Source of the DNA: DASRIA01 sp038203635 | GTDB taxonomy: Bacteria; Actinomycetota; Thermoleophilia; Solirubrobacterales; JBBDJG01 | Direction: 5' to 3' | NCBI GenBank assembly: GCA_038203635.1 | Contig: JBBRDT010000128.1 | Location: 1-5,271 of the forward strand | DNA length: 5,271 bases | Part shown: positions 1 through 5,051 of the stretch, piece by piece | Layout: each line of letters starts with the position of its first letter | How positions within the stretch are numbered: position 1 is the stretch's first letter | The notes under the pieces: model-generated | Databases searched by the model: none | Seen by the model: the letters and a program-made list of their open reading frames with translations, nothing else | What the model was told of the DNA's origin: nothing | Translations under genes and position numbers: made by a program

Positions 1-30
1 CAGACTGCGATCCGGAAGTCAGGCGGCGCT

Positions 31-57
31 GCTCCAACCCCGGTCAGAGGTTGGAAC
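31..57. repeat. Inverted repeat downstream of the minus-strand MpsC-like gene
   Basis: TCCAACC (33-39) pairs with GGTTGGA (49-55) across a 9-nt loop, with one more G-C pair outside a mismatch (31/57). It lies about 37 nt past the stop of the minus-strand gene. It could be a terminator hairpin, but no T-run follows on either strand, so it would have to be intrinsic-weak or have another role. Confidence 0.3.
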
Positions 58-91
58 CCCACGTACTGCCCTCCAATGCCAACGGTACCAC

Positions 92-472
92 TCAGAACGG
101 ACGTTTGTGGTTATTTTCGACCACGAACAGCAAGACCTCCAAGTCGGGCCCGACGTGGTGTGTCGACATGAACCGGACGACGCGCCGACCGGTGATTCCG
201 TGGACCACGCGGATGAACCGCTGCTCCATCGCGTGCTGGAAGGCGCTGCGCGTCTCCTGCACCACGGCCCCGCGCTCCATCTCGATCATCGTCTTCTCGA
301 TGTCGGTGTACATGCCGCCGAGCACGCACGCGACCATGTCGTCCCCAAGCATCTGAGTGCGCGAGGTGGCGGGCTTGCGGCCGTGGTAGTGCTCGTGCAG
401 CTCGACCATCGCCGCGTTCACAGCTTCCAGTATGTCCTCACCCATCGCGGGGTGGTTCGTGAGGTTCGCCAT
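92..472 (-). CDS. MpsC-like (DUF2294) family protein, minus-strand copy
   Basis: This 126-aa soluble protein has no signal peptide or membrane segment. It shows the layout of the DUF2294/MpsC family: an N-terminal helix leading to Y29-H-G-R-K-P34, an acidic pair D44-D45, a hydrophobic strand ending in L51-G-G53, E59-K-T61, a long amphipathic helix (about 65-92), then T94-G-R and F101-M-S103 and a final hydrophobic strand (LEVLLFVVE). The length is typical for the family. MpsC is named after the staphylococcal MpsABC bicarbonate/membrane-potential system, but the biochemical role of this small subunit is unclear and no MpsA or MpsB is visible here. The same blocks occur in the divergent neighbour at 606-989, so the two are paralogues. 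The ATG at 470-472 is preferred over Met10 because neither has a good Shine-Dalgarno and the first gives the usual N-terminal length. An 18-bp perfect palindrome covers this start codon. Family assignment is confident; function is unknown. Confidence 0.85.
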   Translation of the reverse strand: MANLTNHPAMGEDILEAVNAAMVELHEHYHGRKPATSRTQMLGDDMVACVLGGMYTDIEKTMIEMERGAVVQETRSAFQHAMEQRFIRVVHGITGRRVVRFMSTHHVGPDLEVLLFVVENNHKRPF

Positions 473-480
473 GGCGAACC
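463..480. repeat. 18-bp perfect palindrome over a start codon
   Basis: GGTTCGCCATGGCGAACC is fully self-complementary. The ATG of the minus-strand MpsC-like gene lies in its centre (470-472). In RNA it would form a tight stem without a proper loop, so two such sites pairing or a protein dimer binding DNA are more natural readings. It could be an operator for self-regulation or a structure that hides the start codon. The palindrome is directly visible; any role is inference. Confidence 0.6.
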
Positions 481-551
481 GCCTATCACCGTCCTCAGGG
501 AAAAAACCGCGCTAGAGGTAGAGAACGGGCGAGACCAGGACGCGGTGCTAC

Positions 552-580
552 TTCACACGCTAGCGGCTCGCGATTAGACT
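552..580 (+). promoter_or_regulatory. Sigma-70-like promoter for the plus-strand MpsC-like gene
   Basis: TTCACA (552-557) matches the -35 consensus at five of six positions and is followed after exactly 17 nt by TAGACT (575-580), a four-of-six match to TATAAT. The expected transcript start is near 587, leaving a leader of about 18 nt before the GTG at 606. The spacer contains an 8-bp palindrome CGCTAGCG (558-565) that could be an operator half, though this is speculative. Confidence 0.5.
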
Positions 581-605
581 TGGGATCCCCGACTCGAGTA
601 CTCAG

Positions 606-989
606 GTGTCAGACGAGGCATTACCACCCCAGTTCCTGTCAGCGACTGGCGACGTGCGCACCGCAATCTCGGACGGGCTCGTCGCGCTGCTCAAGGACTA
701 CTACGGTCGCGGACCGGAGCAGACCAAGACCTACGTGAGCGACGACCTCGTCGTCTGCCTGCTGCGCGGCGGCTTCACCAGGGTGGAGCAGACGCTCCTC
801 GAAGGCGGTCACGGCGATGACGTGATCCGACAGCGGATGGTGTTTCAAGACGTGATGCGACACCGCTTCGAGCGGGTTGTCGAGCAGGCGACAGGTCGCA
901 AGGTCGTCGGCTTCATGTCCGGCAATCAGCAGGACCCGGACATGATCTGCGAAGTGTTCGTCCTCGGGCCTAACGACATGATTGAGTGA
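606..989 (+). CDS. MpsC-like (DUF2294) family protein, plus-strand copy
   Basis: This 127-aa cytoplasmic protein of the DUF2294/MpsC family is closer to the family consensus than its divergent neighbour. Visible blocks are Y32-Y-G-R-G-P37, D46-D47, L53-R-G-G56, E61-Q-T-L64, a charged helix (about 71-94), T96-G-R-K-V100, F103-M-S105 and the C-terminal strand EVFVLG. The GTG at 606 is the only credible start. It lacks a Shine-Dalgarno, but a sigma-70-like promoter at 552-580 would give a leader of roughly 18 nt. The stop codon (987-989) overlaps the GTG start of the following membrane-protein gene in a GTGA arrangement, so the two are probably translated in a coupled way and may work together. 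MpsC is linked in staphylococci to a bicarbonate/membrane-potential system, so a membrane partner would fit, but that link is inference. No enzymatic active site is recognisable. Confidence 0.87.
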   Translation: MSDEALPPQFLSATGDVRTAISDGLVALLKDYYGRGPEQTKTYVSDDLVVCLLRGGFTRVEQTLLEGGHGDDVIRQRMVFQDVMRHRFERVVEQATGRKVVGFMSGNQQDPDMICEVFVLGPNDMIE

Positions 990-1807
990 CCCACCGGGAT
1001 GACCGCGTGCGGCCCGCGATGCGAAGGGCGGCGCTCGCGGTCTTTCTCATCCTCGTGCCGGCGGTGGTGATCCTTTGGGGCGCCCCGGACCGCACCGCCG
1101 ACCTGTGGTCCTGGACGATCAAGCCGGACCTGACGCCGATCTTCCTCGGCTCCGGATATGCCGCCGGCGCGTACTTCTTCTGGCGCACGTTCCGCGCGAA
1201 GCAGTGGCACCCGTCGTCGGCCGGCGTGCTTTCCGCCGCTGCCTTCGCGGGCGCGATGCTCGGCGCGACGCTGATCCACTACGACAAGCTCAATCACGGC
1301 GACGCACCCACACTCGCGACGATCGCCTTCTACGGATGGGTCATCGTCTACGTCGCCTCGCCGTTCGTGGTGCTCGGCCTCTGGATGCGGAACCATGCAG
1401 TCGACCCACGCACGCCATCGCCCGGGGAGGCGGTCCTCCCACGGGCCGTGCTGTTCGGCGCGCGCCTGTTCGGGTGCGCGGCGATCGCCGGCGCGGCCGT
1501 CTTCTACATCTCCCCCCAGACCGCGATCGACGTCTGGCCATGGACGCTCACACCGCTCACCGCACGCGTGCTCGCGAGCTTCATGCTTCAGGTCGGCCTC
1601 GGTGGAATTCTGCTCTCACTCGATTCGCGCTGGAGCAGCTGGCGGCTCCTGGTGCAGACGTTCTTCGTGGCCACGGCGTTCCTGCTGGTGGGAGCGGCCC
1701 GGGCGTTCGACGACTTCGACACGGGCAACGTGATGACGTGGCTCTACCTCGGCGGGCTGGTCGCCTCAGACCTGGGCCTGCTCCTGCTGTACCGCAGGTA
1801 CGACTAG
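986..1807 (+). CDS. Internally duplicated 8-TM membrane protein of unknown function
   Basis: This 273-aa polytopic membrane protein matches no transporter or enzyme family I can name. Hydrophobic stretches lie near residues 14-32, 50-67, 80-99, 108-134, 157-176, 192-211, 219-239 and 248-269, giving about eight segments. They fall into two four-helix units. After the first helix of each unit comes a matching block: A33-P...D39-L-W-S-W-T-I-K-P47 in unit 1 and S176-P...D182-V-W-P-W-T-L-T-P190 in unit 2. The loop before the fourth helix is also alike (HYDKLNHGD and AFDDFDTGN). A hydrophilic linker rich in Pro and charged residues (about 136-150) joins the halves. The GTG at 986 overlaps the stop of the MpsC-like gene, arguing for coupled translation. 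An ATG at 1019 (Met12), just before the first helix, is an alternative start. The gene is intact, with TAG at 1805-1807. No catalytic motif is seen, so a scaffold, sensor or transport role cannot be told apart. Confidence 0.8.
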   Translation: MTHRDDRVRPAMRRAALAVFLILVPAVVILWGAPDRTADLWSWTIKPDLTPIFLGSGYAAGAYFFWRTFRAKQWHPSSAGVLSAAAFAGAMLGATLIHYDKLNHGDAPTLATIAFYGWVIVYVASPFVVLGLWMRNHAVDPRTPSPGEAVLPRAVLFGARLFGCAAIAGAAVFYISPQTAIDVWPWTLTPLTARVLASFMLQVGLGGILLSLDSRWSSWRLLVQTFFVATAFLLVGAARAFDDFDTGNVMTWLYLGGLVASDLGLLLLYRRYD

Positions 1808-1863
1808 ATCGCCTGCGCCGCTTCACGACAGCCGCCGCCTCGATAGTCCGTAAATAGCGTGGT

Positions 1864-1869
1864 TAGAGT
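1864..1869 (+). promoter_or_regulatory. Possible -10 element before an orphan ATG at 1877
   Basis: TAGAGT fits the TANNNT -10 pattern and lies 7 nt before ATG 1877-1879. The same spacing is seen before other genes here. No clear -35 is visible. It would have served the ancestral start of the now decayed propeller gene. Confidence 0.35.
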
Positions 1870-1908
1870 CGCCCGCATGCCCACACTGCGACGCACCGCC
1901 GCCGTTCG

Positions 1909-2430
1909 GTGCCGGTGTTCAAGAAGGGCGCCAGCGACACCGAGAACTCGCTGATCCGGATGGGCCGCTCGCTCTAAGTGGAGAACAACTACGGCTACGA
2001 CCTGACCAAGTGGAACGACGTGATCTCGGGGCCGGCGGGTCCGCTTCCGATCGGCGGCGACCGCAGCCAGGTGAGTTCGCCCGGCATCGCGCGGATCGAC
2101 ATCAAGGCCGACGGCTCCGGCTGCCGCAAGGTGTGGACGAACAAGACCGTGCGCGCACCGTCGGTCGTACCGAAGGGCAACTCCCGCAACGGGCTGATCT
2201 ACGTCTACCAGAACCTGAAGGACCCGCGGACGCCCGACTCCGACCCCTGGTACTGGACCGCCGTGAACCGGCGCACCGGCAAGGTCTTGTGGAAGCAGCT
2301 GGCGGGCTACGGCGGCCTCTACAACAATCACTACGCGGGGATCGCTCTGGGGCGGAACCGGGCCACCCAGAAGACGACCCTGTACCTCGGCGGAATCGGC
2401 GGGATCATGGCGCTGCGCGACGGCGGCTGA
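1909..2430 (+). pseudogene. Remnant of a secreted PQQ-like beta-propeller protein
   Basis: In one frame from 1909 the sequence reads VPVFKKGASDTENSLIRMGRSL, stop, then VENNYGYDL and onwards to TGA at 2428-2430. The TAA at 1975-1977 falls inside what is otherwise one continuous protein segment, since family members read through as SLxVENNYGY. The rest carries propeller-type blades: a G-I-A-R-I-D-I strand near 2080-2103, RAPSVVPK near 2152-2175, and W-Y-W-T-A-V-N-R-R-T-G-K-V-L-W (2248-2292), which is the usual 'dwelling on a reaction between blade strands' pattern of PQQ-like repeats. About 174 codons remain, whereas I recall full-length members of several hundred residues with a signal peptide, so the N-terminal part is missing. 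A GTG at 1978 could open a 150-aa reading frame, but it would start in mid-domain with no secretion signal. A stop plus a missing N-terminus argue for a decayed gene rather than a sequencing error. An ATG at 1877 in another frame may be the original gene start. Confidence 0.7.
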
Positions 2431-2466
2431 GCGGCACCGCCGATGAGTTCCGCCCGCGTCGGTCGT

Positions 2467-2472
2467 TCTAAT
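2467..2472 (+). promoter_or_regulatory. -10 element of the alpha/beta hydrolase gene (leaderless)
   Basis: TCTAAT matches TATAAT at five of six positions and ends 7 nt before the ATG at 2480. Transcription would start at or next to the first base of the start codon. There is no Shine-Dalgarno to argue for a leader. The -35 region is not convincing. Confidence 0.42.
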
Positions 2473-2479
2473 ACCCAGA

Positions 2480-3313
2480 ATGACCGGCGAGCGATCGATC
2501 GAAGCGAACGGCGTCGAGCTCTGCGTGGAGACCTTCGGTGAGGTTGAGAATCCAGCGATCCTGCTGATCCACGGGGCGTCCGCCTCGATGCTGTGGTGGG
2601 AGGCGGAGCTGTGCGAGCGGATCGCCGCGTGCGGTCGGTATGTGATCCGGTTCGACAACCGCGATACCGGCCGTTCGGTGAGCTACCCGCCCGGGCGGCC
2701 GGGGTACACGCTGCGCGACATGGCCGACGACGCTGTCGGCATCCTCGACGCCCTCGGCGTCGAGCGCGCGCATTTCGTCGGGATGTCGATGGCCGGCGGG
2801 ATCGTCGCGCTGGCCGCGGCACACCACCCGGGCCGGGTGGCCTCGCTCACGTTCGTATCCACCACCAGCGGTCGCGCTGACCTGCCCCCGCCGACGGAAG
2901 AGCTGAGCCGATCCAACACCTCGAGCGGCCCCGACATCGAGGACCGCCCCGCCGTTACGGAGTACATCGTGGACCTGACGAAGACTTACTCCGGCGGGTC
3001 GCCTTTTTATGACGAGGACGCCATGCGGGCGCTGGTCGCTCATGACGTGGCGCGCACCCTGAACACCGCCTCGTGCCTGACCAATCACTACGTCATCGAC
3101 GTCGGCCAGCCGGTCCGGCTCGGCGAGATCGAGGCGCCCACGCTCGTGGTGCACGGCGAGATCGACCCGCTGTTCCCGCTGGAGCACGGGGAAGCGCTCC
3201 GGGACAGCATCCCCGGCGCCTCGCTGCTCGTGCTGGATCAGACGGGCCACCACGTCCCACCGCCGGTCTGGGACGTTTTCGTGCCGGCGCTCGTCAGGCA
3301 TACAGCCGGCTGA
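2480..3313 (+). CDS. Alpha/beta hydrolase (RdmC/methylesterase-like)
   Basis: This intact 277-aa alpha/beta-hydrolase-fold enzyme is expected to be cytoplasmic and to cleave an ester or similar bond. The oxyanion-hole motif is H31-G-A-S-A. The strand FDNRDTGRS (58-66) and Y76-T-L-R-D-M-A-D-D resemble the RdmC/aclacinomycin-methylesterase-like branch. The nucleophile elbow is G101-M-S103-M-A-G106, so Ser103 is the likely nucleophile. Asp229 in HGEIDPLFP and His257 in GHHVP complete the triad. The fifth position of the GxSxG motif is Ala rather than Gly. A lid region lies around residues 130-190. The length is normal for the family. The ATG at 2480 has no Shine-Dalgarno but sits 7 nt after TCTAAT, which fits leaderless transcription. 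It lies downstream of a decayed propeller gene and 14 nt before an unknown gene, neither of which reveals the substrate. Fold and triad are clear; the substrate is not. Confidence 0.92.
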   Translation: MTGERSIEANGVELCVETFGEVENPAILLIHGASASMLWWEAELCERIAACGRYVIRFDNRDTGRSVSYPPGRPGYTLRDMADDAVGILDALGVERAHFVGMSMAGGIVALAAAHHPGRVASLTFVSTTSGRADLPPPTEELSRSNTSSGPDIEDRPAVTEYIVDLTKTYSGGSPFYDEDAMRALVAHDVARTLNTASCLTNHYVIDVGQPVRLGEIEAPTLVVHGEIDPLFPLEHGEALRDSIPGASLLVLDQTGHHVPPPVWDVFVPALVRHTAG

Positions 3314-3320
3314 TTACCCT
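3291..3320 (+). promoter_or_regulatory. Possible promoter of the 162-aa unknown gene
   Basis: TACCCT (3315-3320) fits TANNNT and ends 7 nt before GTG 3328. TCGTCA (3291-3296) is a four-of-six -35 match at an 18-nt spacing. The element overlaps the end of the hydrolase gene, so read-through from that gene is also likely. Confidence 0.35.
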
Positions 3321-3327
3321 GCTCGGC

Positions 3328-3816
3328 GTGAGTCTCGACGACCAGATCGCCAACTACCGGATCCACTTCGGCACTGAGATGCCCGCCGAGAAGGCGTCGC
3401 AGGTGGTCGAGGCGTGGCGCGCGGCAGCCCAGGAGAAGGCGCCCGGCGAGGCCGTGGAGCTGGCCGCCCCGTTCCAGCGCTACTACACGAACTTCGGCAC
3501 GGGGCTGCCGCCGAACATCTGCCTTGTGCTGACCGCCAGCGAGGTGCTGGCCTTCAAGTTCGACCCGCGCCACTCGCAGCATCCGCTCGACGTGAACCCC
3601 AGCCAGATCAAGAAGGAAGTGGCTCGATGGCCGCGCGGCGCCGTGCGCGTCGCTGGAGTGGAGCCCGGCCGCATGGCTTTCGGGCTGGAGCTCGAGATCG
3701 CCGACGGCACCGGCGGCGTGAAGACGATCCCATGCCGCACGCCGCGCTTGACGGTCAACCCAGCCGCGGCGGTCCTGATCGTGGAACTGGGCGGAACGCT
3801 GCCGGCCCCTAGCTGA
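3328..3816 (+). CDS. Hypothetical protein, possible PH-like fold
   Basis: This 162-aa soluble protein has no signal peptide or membrane helix. An N-terminal helical part (about 1-50) contains M18-P-A-E-K-A-S-Q-V-V-E-A-W30. It is followed by a beta-rich part: LVLTASEVLAFKFDP (66-80), a polar turn, EVARWPRGAVRV (97-108), MAFGLELEIADG (116-127), then strands ending in VLIVEL. The pattern 'LT..xVLAF...' followed by 'ARWPR..V' resembles bacterial PH-like domains, which often begin with ALTdrr and then read a surface strand with W-P-R. This is a weak visual resemblance and not an identification. The GTG at 3328 is chosen because TACCCT (3315-3320) lies exactly 7 nt before it and because the upstream frame overlaps the hydrolase with low-complexity Arg/Ala/Pro shadow sequence. 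It is 14 nt from the hydrolase stop. Function is unknown. Confidence 0.72.
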   Translation: MSLDDQIANYRIHFGTEMPAEKASQVVEAWRAAAQEKAPGEAVELAAPFQRYYTNFGTGLPPNICLVLTASEVLAFKFDPRHSQHPLDVNPSQIKKEVARWPRGAVRVAGVEPGRMAFGLELEIADGTGGVKTIPCRTPRLTVNPAAAVLIVELGGTLPAPS

Positions 3817-3822
3817 GCCCGT

Positions 3823-3851
3823 TTGACGGAGGCAGGCCGCGATGTGACACT
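3823..3851 (+). promoter_or_regulatory. Promoter of the truncated regulator gene (leaderless)
   Basis: TTGACG (3823-3828) is a five-of-six -35 match, separated by exactly 17 nt from GACACT (3846-3851), a three-of-six -10 match. The -10 ends 6 nt before GTG 3858, which fits a transcript starting on the start codon. This is the best-formed promoter in the window by -35 quality. Confidence 0.5.
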
Positions 3852-3857
3852 CGCGGG

Positions 3858-4121
3858 GTGGACGGGCTTGCCGTCTCGCCGGCGCCGGTCGCTGGACGGG
3901 CGCGAGAGCTGACCCTCGTGCCCGAGGCGCTCGATCGGCTGCCGCTGTCCGGCGCCCCGATACTCGTCTTCACCGGCGAGCCGAGCATCGGCAAGACGCG
4001 GGTGCTGGAGGAGACCGCCGAGATGGCCCGGCAACGCGGCGCCGTCGCGCTGCGCGGGGTCGCCACCGAGATGGACGCGTCGCACCCATTCGGCATGCTC
4101 GTCGATGCACTCGATCGGCAG
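3858..4121 (+). pseudogene. Truncated AAA ATPase regulator (LuxR/adenylate-cyclase-type) N-terminus
   Basis: The first 88 codons encode the N-terminus of a large AAA_16-type ATPase regulator of the kind that usually ends in a LuxR helix-turn-helix. VAGRARELTLVPEAL (11-25) is the typical 'GR..EL' entry helix. The Walker A motif is G40-E-P-S-I-G-K46-T47, followed by R-V-L-E-E-T helix, a strand A62-V-A-L-R-G-V-A-T-E and H76-P-F-G-M-L-V-D-A-L-D86. Full-length members are normally around 900-1000 residues. After Gln88 the family resemblance stops: no Walker B, no helical repeats and no HTH follow in any forward frame. The frame stays open to 4454 only because it reads a tRNA gene and a GST gene antisense. 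It therefore cannot be a working regulator. The GTG at 3858 has a good leaderless promoter upstream, so a short transcript might still be made. The end coordinate is my estimate of where homology ends. Confidence 0.72.
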
Positions 4122-4206
4122 TGCGGGGGGAAAGTTGCGTCGCCGAGCTTGGTGGCTCCGAAGCCCGAGAGCGCGCGGGGTCGGTCGCGCATCACCTCAC
4201 TAGCAA

Positions 4207-4280
4207 TCGGGGCGCCCGGATTTGAACCGGGGACCTCACCGACCCGAACGGTGCGCGCTACCAGGCTGCGCCACGCCCCG
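4207..4280 (-). tRNA. tRNA-Pro (anticodon CGG)
   Basis: The minus strand folds into a 74-nt cloverleaf. The acceptor stem CGGGGCG pairs with CGCCCCG, with unpaired A73. The D arm is GCGC-AGCCTGGTA-GCGC. The anticodon stem CACCG/CGGTG closes the loop TTCGGGT, placing CGG at positions 34-36 with G37. A five-base variable loop AGGTC follows, then the T arm CCCGG-TTCAAAT-CCGGG. The C1:G72 pair with A73 and the CGG anticodon are both characteristic of bacterial tRNA-Pro and read codon CCG, which is common in a GC-rich genome. The CCA tail is not encoded (TTG follows). It begins 15 nt after the stop of the GST gene on the same strand, so it could be processed from that transcript. Its 3' end faces the broken regulator gene. 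Confidence 0.97.
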
Positions 4281-4295
4281 AAGACAGCCGCCAGT

Positions 4296-5051
4296 CTAGC
4301 CGCCCCGATGGCGGCGGAAGGTGTCCTCGACCCAGCGGAAGCCCGGCCGTTCGCGCACGGAGTCCTGGAACTGCGCGAACTCCGCGGTGCGGACCGGCTG
4401 CCACGGGCCCTCGGGCGGGATGACCAGCGGGTAGAACAGCGCCGCGGCCGTTAGGTCGGCAATCGTGAAACGCCGGCCCACGAGGAACTCGCCGCCGTCG
4501 AGCTCCGCCTCGAGCCGGTCGAGCCCGCGCACGAGCGCCCGCCGGGACTCCTCTACCCCGGCCTCGTCCTCCGTCGAATAGCGCAGGTCGAGGAACGCCT
4601 TTGCCACGGGCGCAAAGGCGGCCGTCGGCACGGTGAATGGCGCCCACTCGGTCTGCTTGATCGCGAACTTGCGCACAGCCTCTGGCTCGGTCAAAAGGGC
4701 GCTGAACCCCCACTGCCGCGCGGCCGGCCCCACGTTCTCGTCGAAGTAGTCCTCGAGATCGAGGGCACGCGCGCGCTCGACGCCATCGGCCGGGTACAGG
4801 GCGCGCTCCGGGAAGCGTTCCTCGAGGCAGGCGACGATCGCCGTCGAGTCGCCGATCCGGCGGCCATCGATCTCGAGGACGGGCATCGTGACCTGCCGCC
4901 CCCGCGTGAGCAGGAATCCGCCCAGCGGATGCATCCCCGGCGGCATCACCCGGCGCCGGTGCGGCACCCGCTTCCAGTCGAGCGCCCAGCGCACCTTCTC
5001 GGAGAAGTGCGATATCGGCAGGTGCCACAGGAGCGGACGCCCCGAATCCAT
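4296..5051 (-). CDS. Glutathione S-transferase family protein
   Basis: This 251-aa two-domain GST-like protein is intact. The N-terminal thioredoxin-like domain opens with L7-L-W-H-L-P-I-S14-H-F-S17-E-K-V-R-W-A-L-D25; the Ser/Phe/Ser region is where the catalytic residue sits in this fold. The cis-proline motif is T55-M-P57-V-L-E, followed by the gamma-glutamyl-binding D68-S69-T70 turn. The helical C-terminal domain contains F189-L-V-G-R-R-F-T196-I-A-D199-L-T, the usual N-capping box of GSTs. An unusual insertion (about 33-52, rich in Pro/Gly/Met) lies between the first helix and the MPVLEIDG strand. The ATG at 5049-5051 overlaps the TGA of the GMC gene (TGATG), so translation is probably coupled. 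A GTG immediately before it is an alternative. The substrate is unknown; glutathione itself is rare in actinobacteria, so another thiol or a non-transferase role is possible. Confidence 0.88.
   Translation of the reverse strand: MDSGRPLLWHLPISHFSEKVRWALDWKRVPHRRRVMPPGMHPLGGFLLTRGRQVTMPVLEIDGRRIGDSTAIVACLEERFPERALYPADGVERARALDLEDYFDENVGPAARQWGFSALLTEPEAVRKFAIKQTEWAPFTVPTAAFAPVAKAFLDLRYSTEDEAGVEESRRALVRGLDRLEAELDGGEFLVGRRFTIADLTAAALFYPLVIPPEGPWQPVRTAEFAQFQDSVRERPGFRWVEDTFRRHRGG

Noticed and set aside
107..577. 156-codon plus-strand open frame opposite the minus-strand MpsC-like gene
   Set aside because: It is a shadow of the MpsC-like gene, whose family motifs are clear on the other strand.
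2421..2442. Hairpin CGGCGG/CCGCCG over the stop of the propeller remnant as a terminator
   Set aside because: The stem is only 6 bp with a 10-nt loop and no T-run follows; such pairs are common at this GC content.
1804..2658. 284-codon minus-strand open frame across the propeller remnant and the hydrolase start
   Set aside because: It spans two unrelated plus-strand units, shows no recognisable domain and has no start signal.
2322..3091. Shared CAATCACTACG at about 2324 and 3081 as a direct repeat
   Set aside because: Both are coding for N-H-Y in unrelated proteins and the match ends after 11 bases, so chance explains it.
2468..3301. 277-codon open frame on the minus strand opposite the alpha/beta hydrolase
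   Set aside because: It mirrors the hydrolase almost exactly, is rich in Arg/Val/Gly/His without any domain, and is explained by GC-rich third positions.
3073..3327. Longer N-terminus for the 162-aa unknown gene starting at 3073
   Set aside because: The extra 85 codons overlap the hydrolase in another frame and encode low-complexity Arg/Ala/Gly/Pro sequence typical of a shadow.
4154..4165. Small hairpin GGCT-TCGG-AGCC (minus strand) as a terminator after the tRNA
   Set aside because: The stem is 4 bp and no T-rich tail follows directly, so it cannot be supported.
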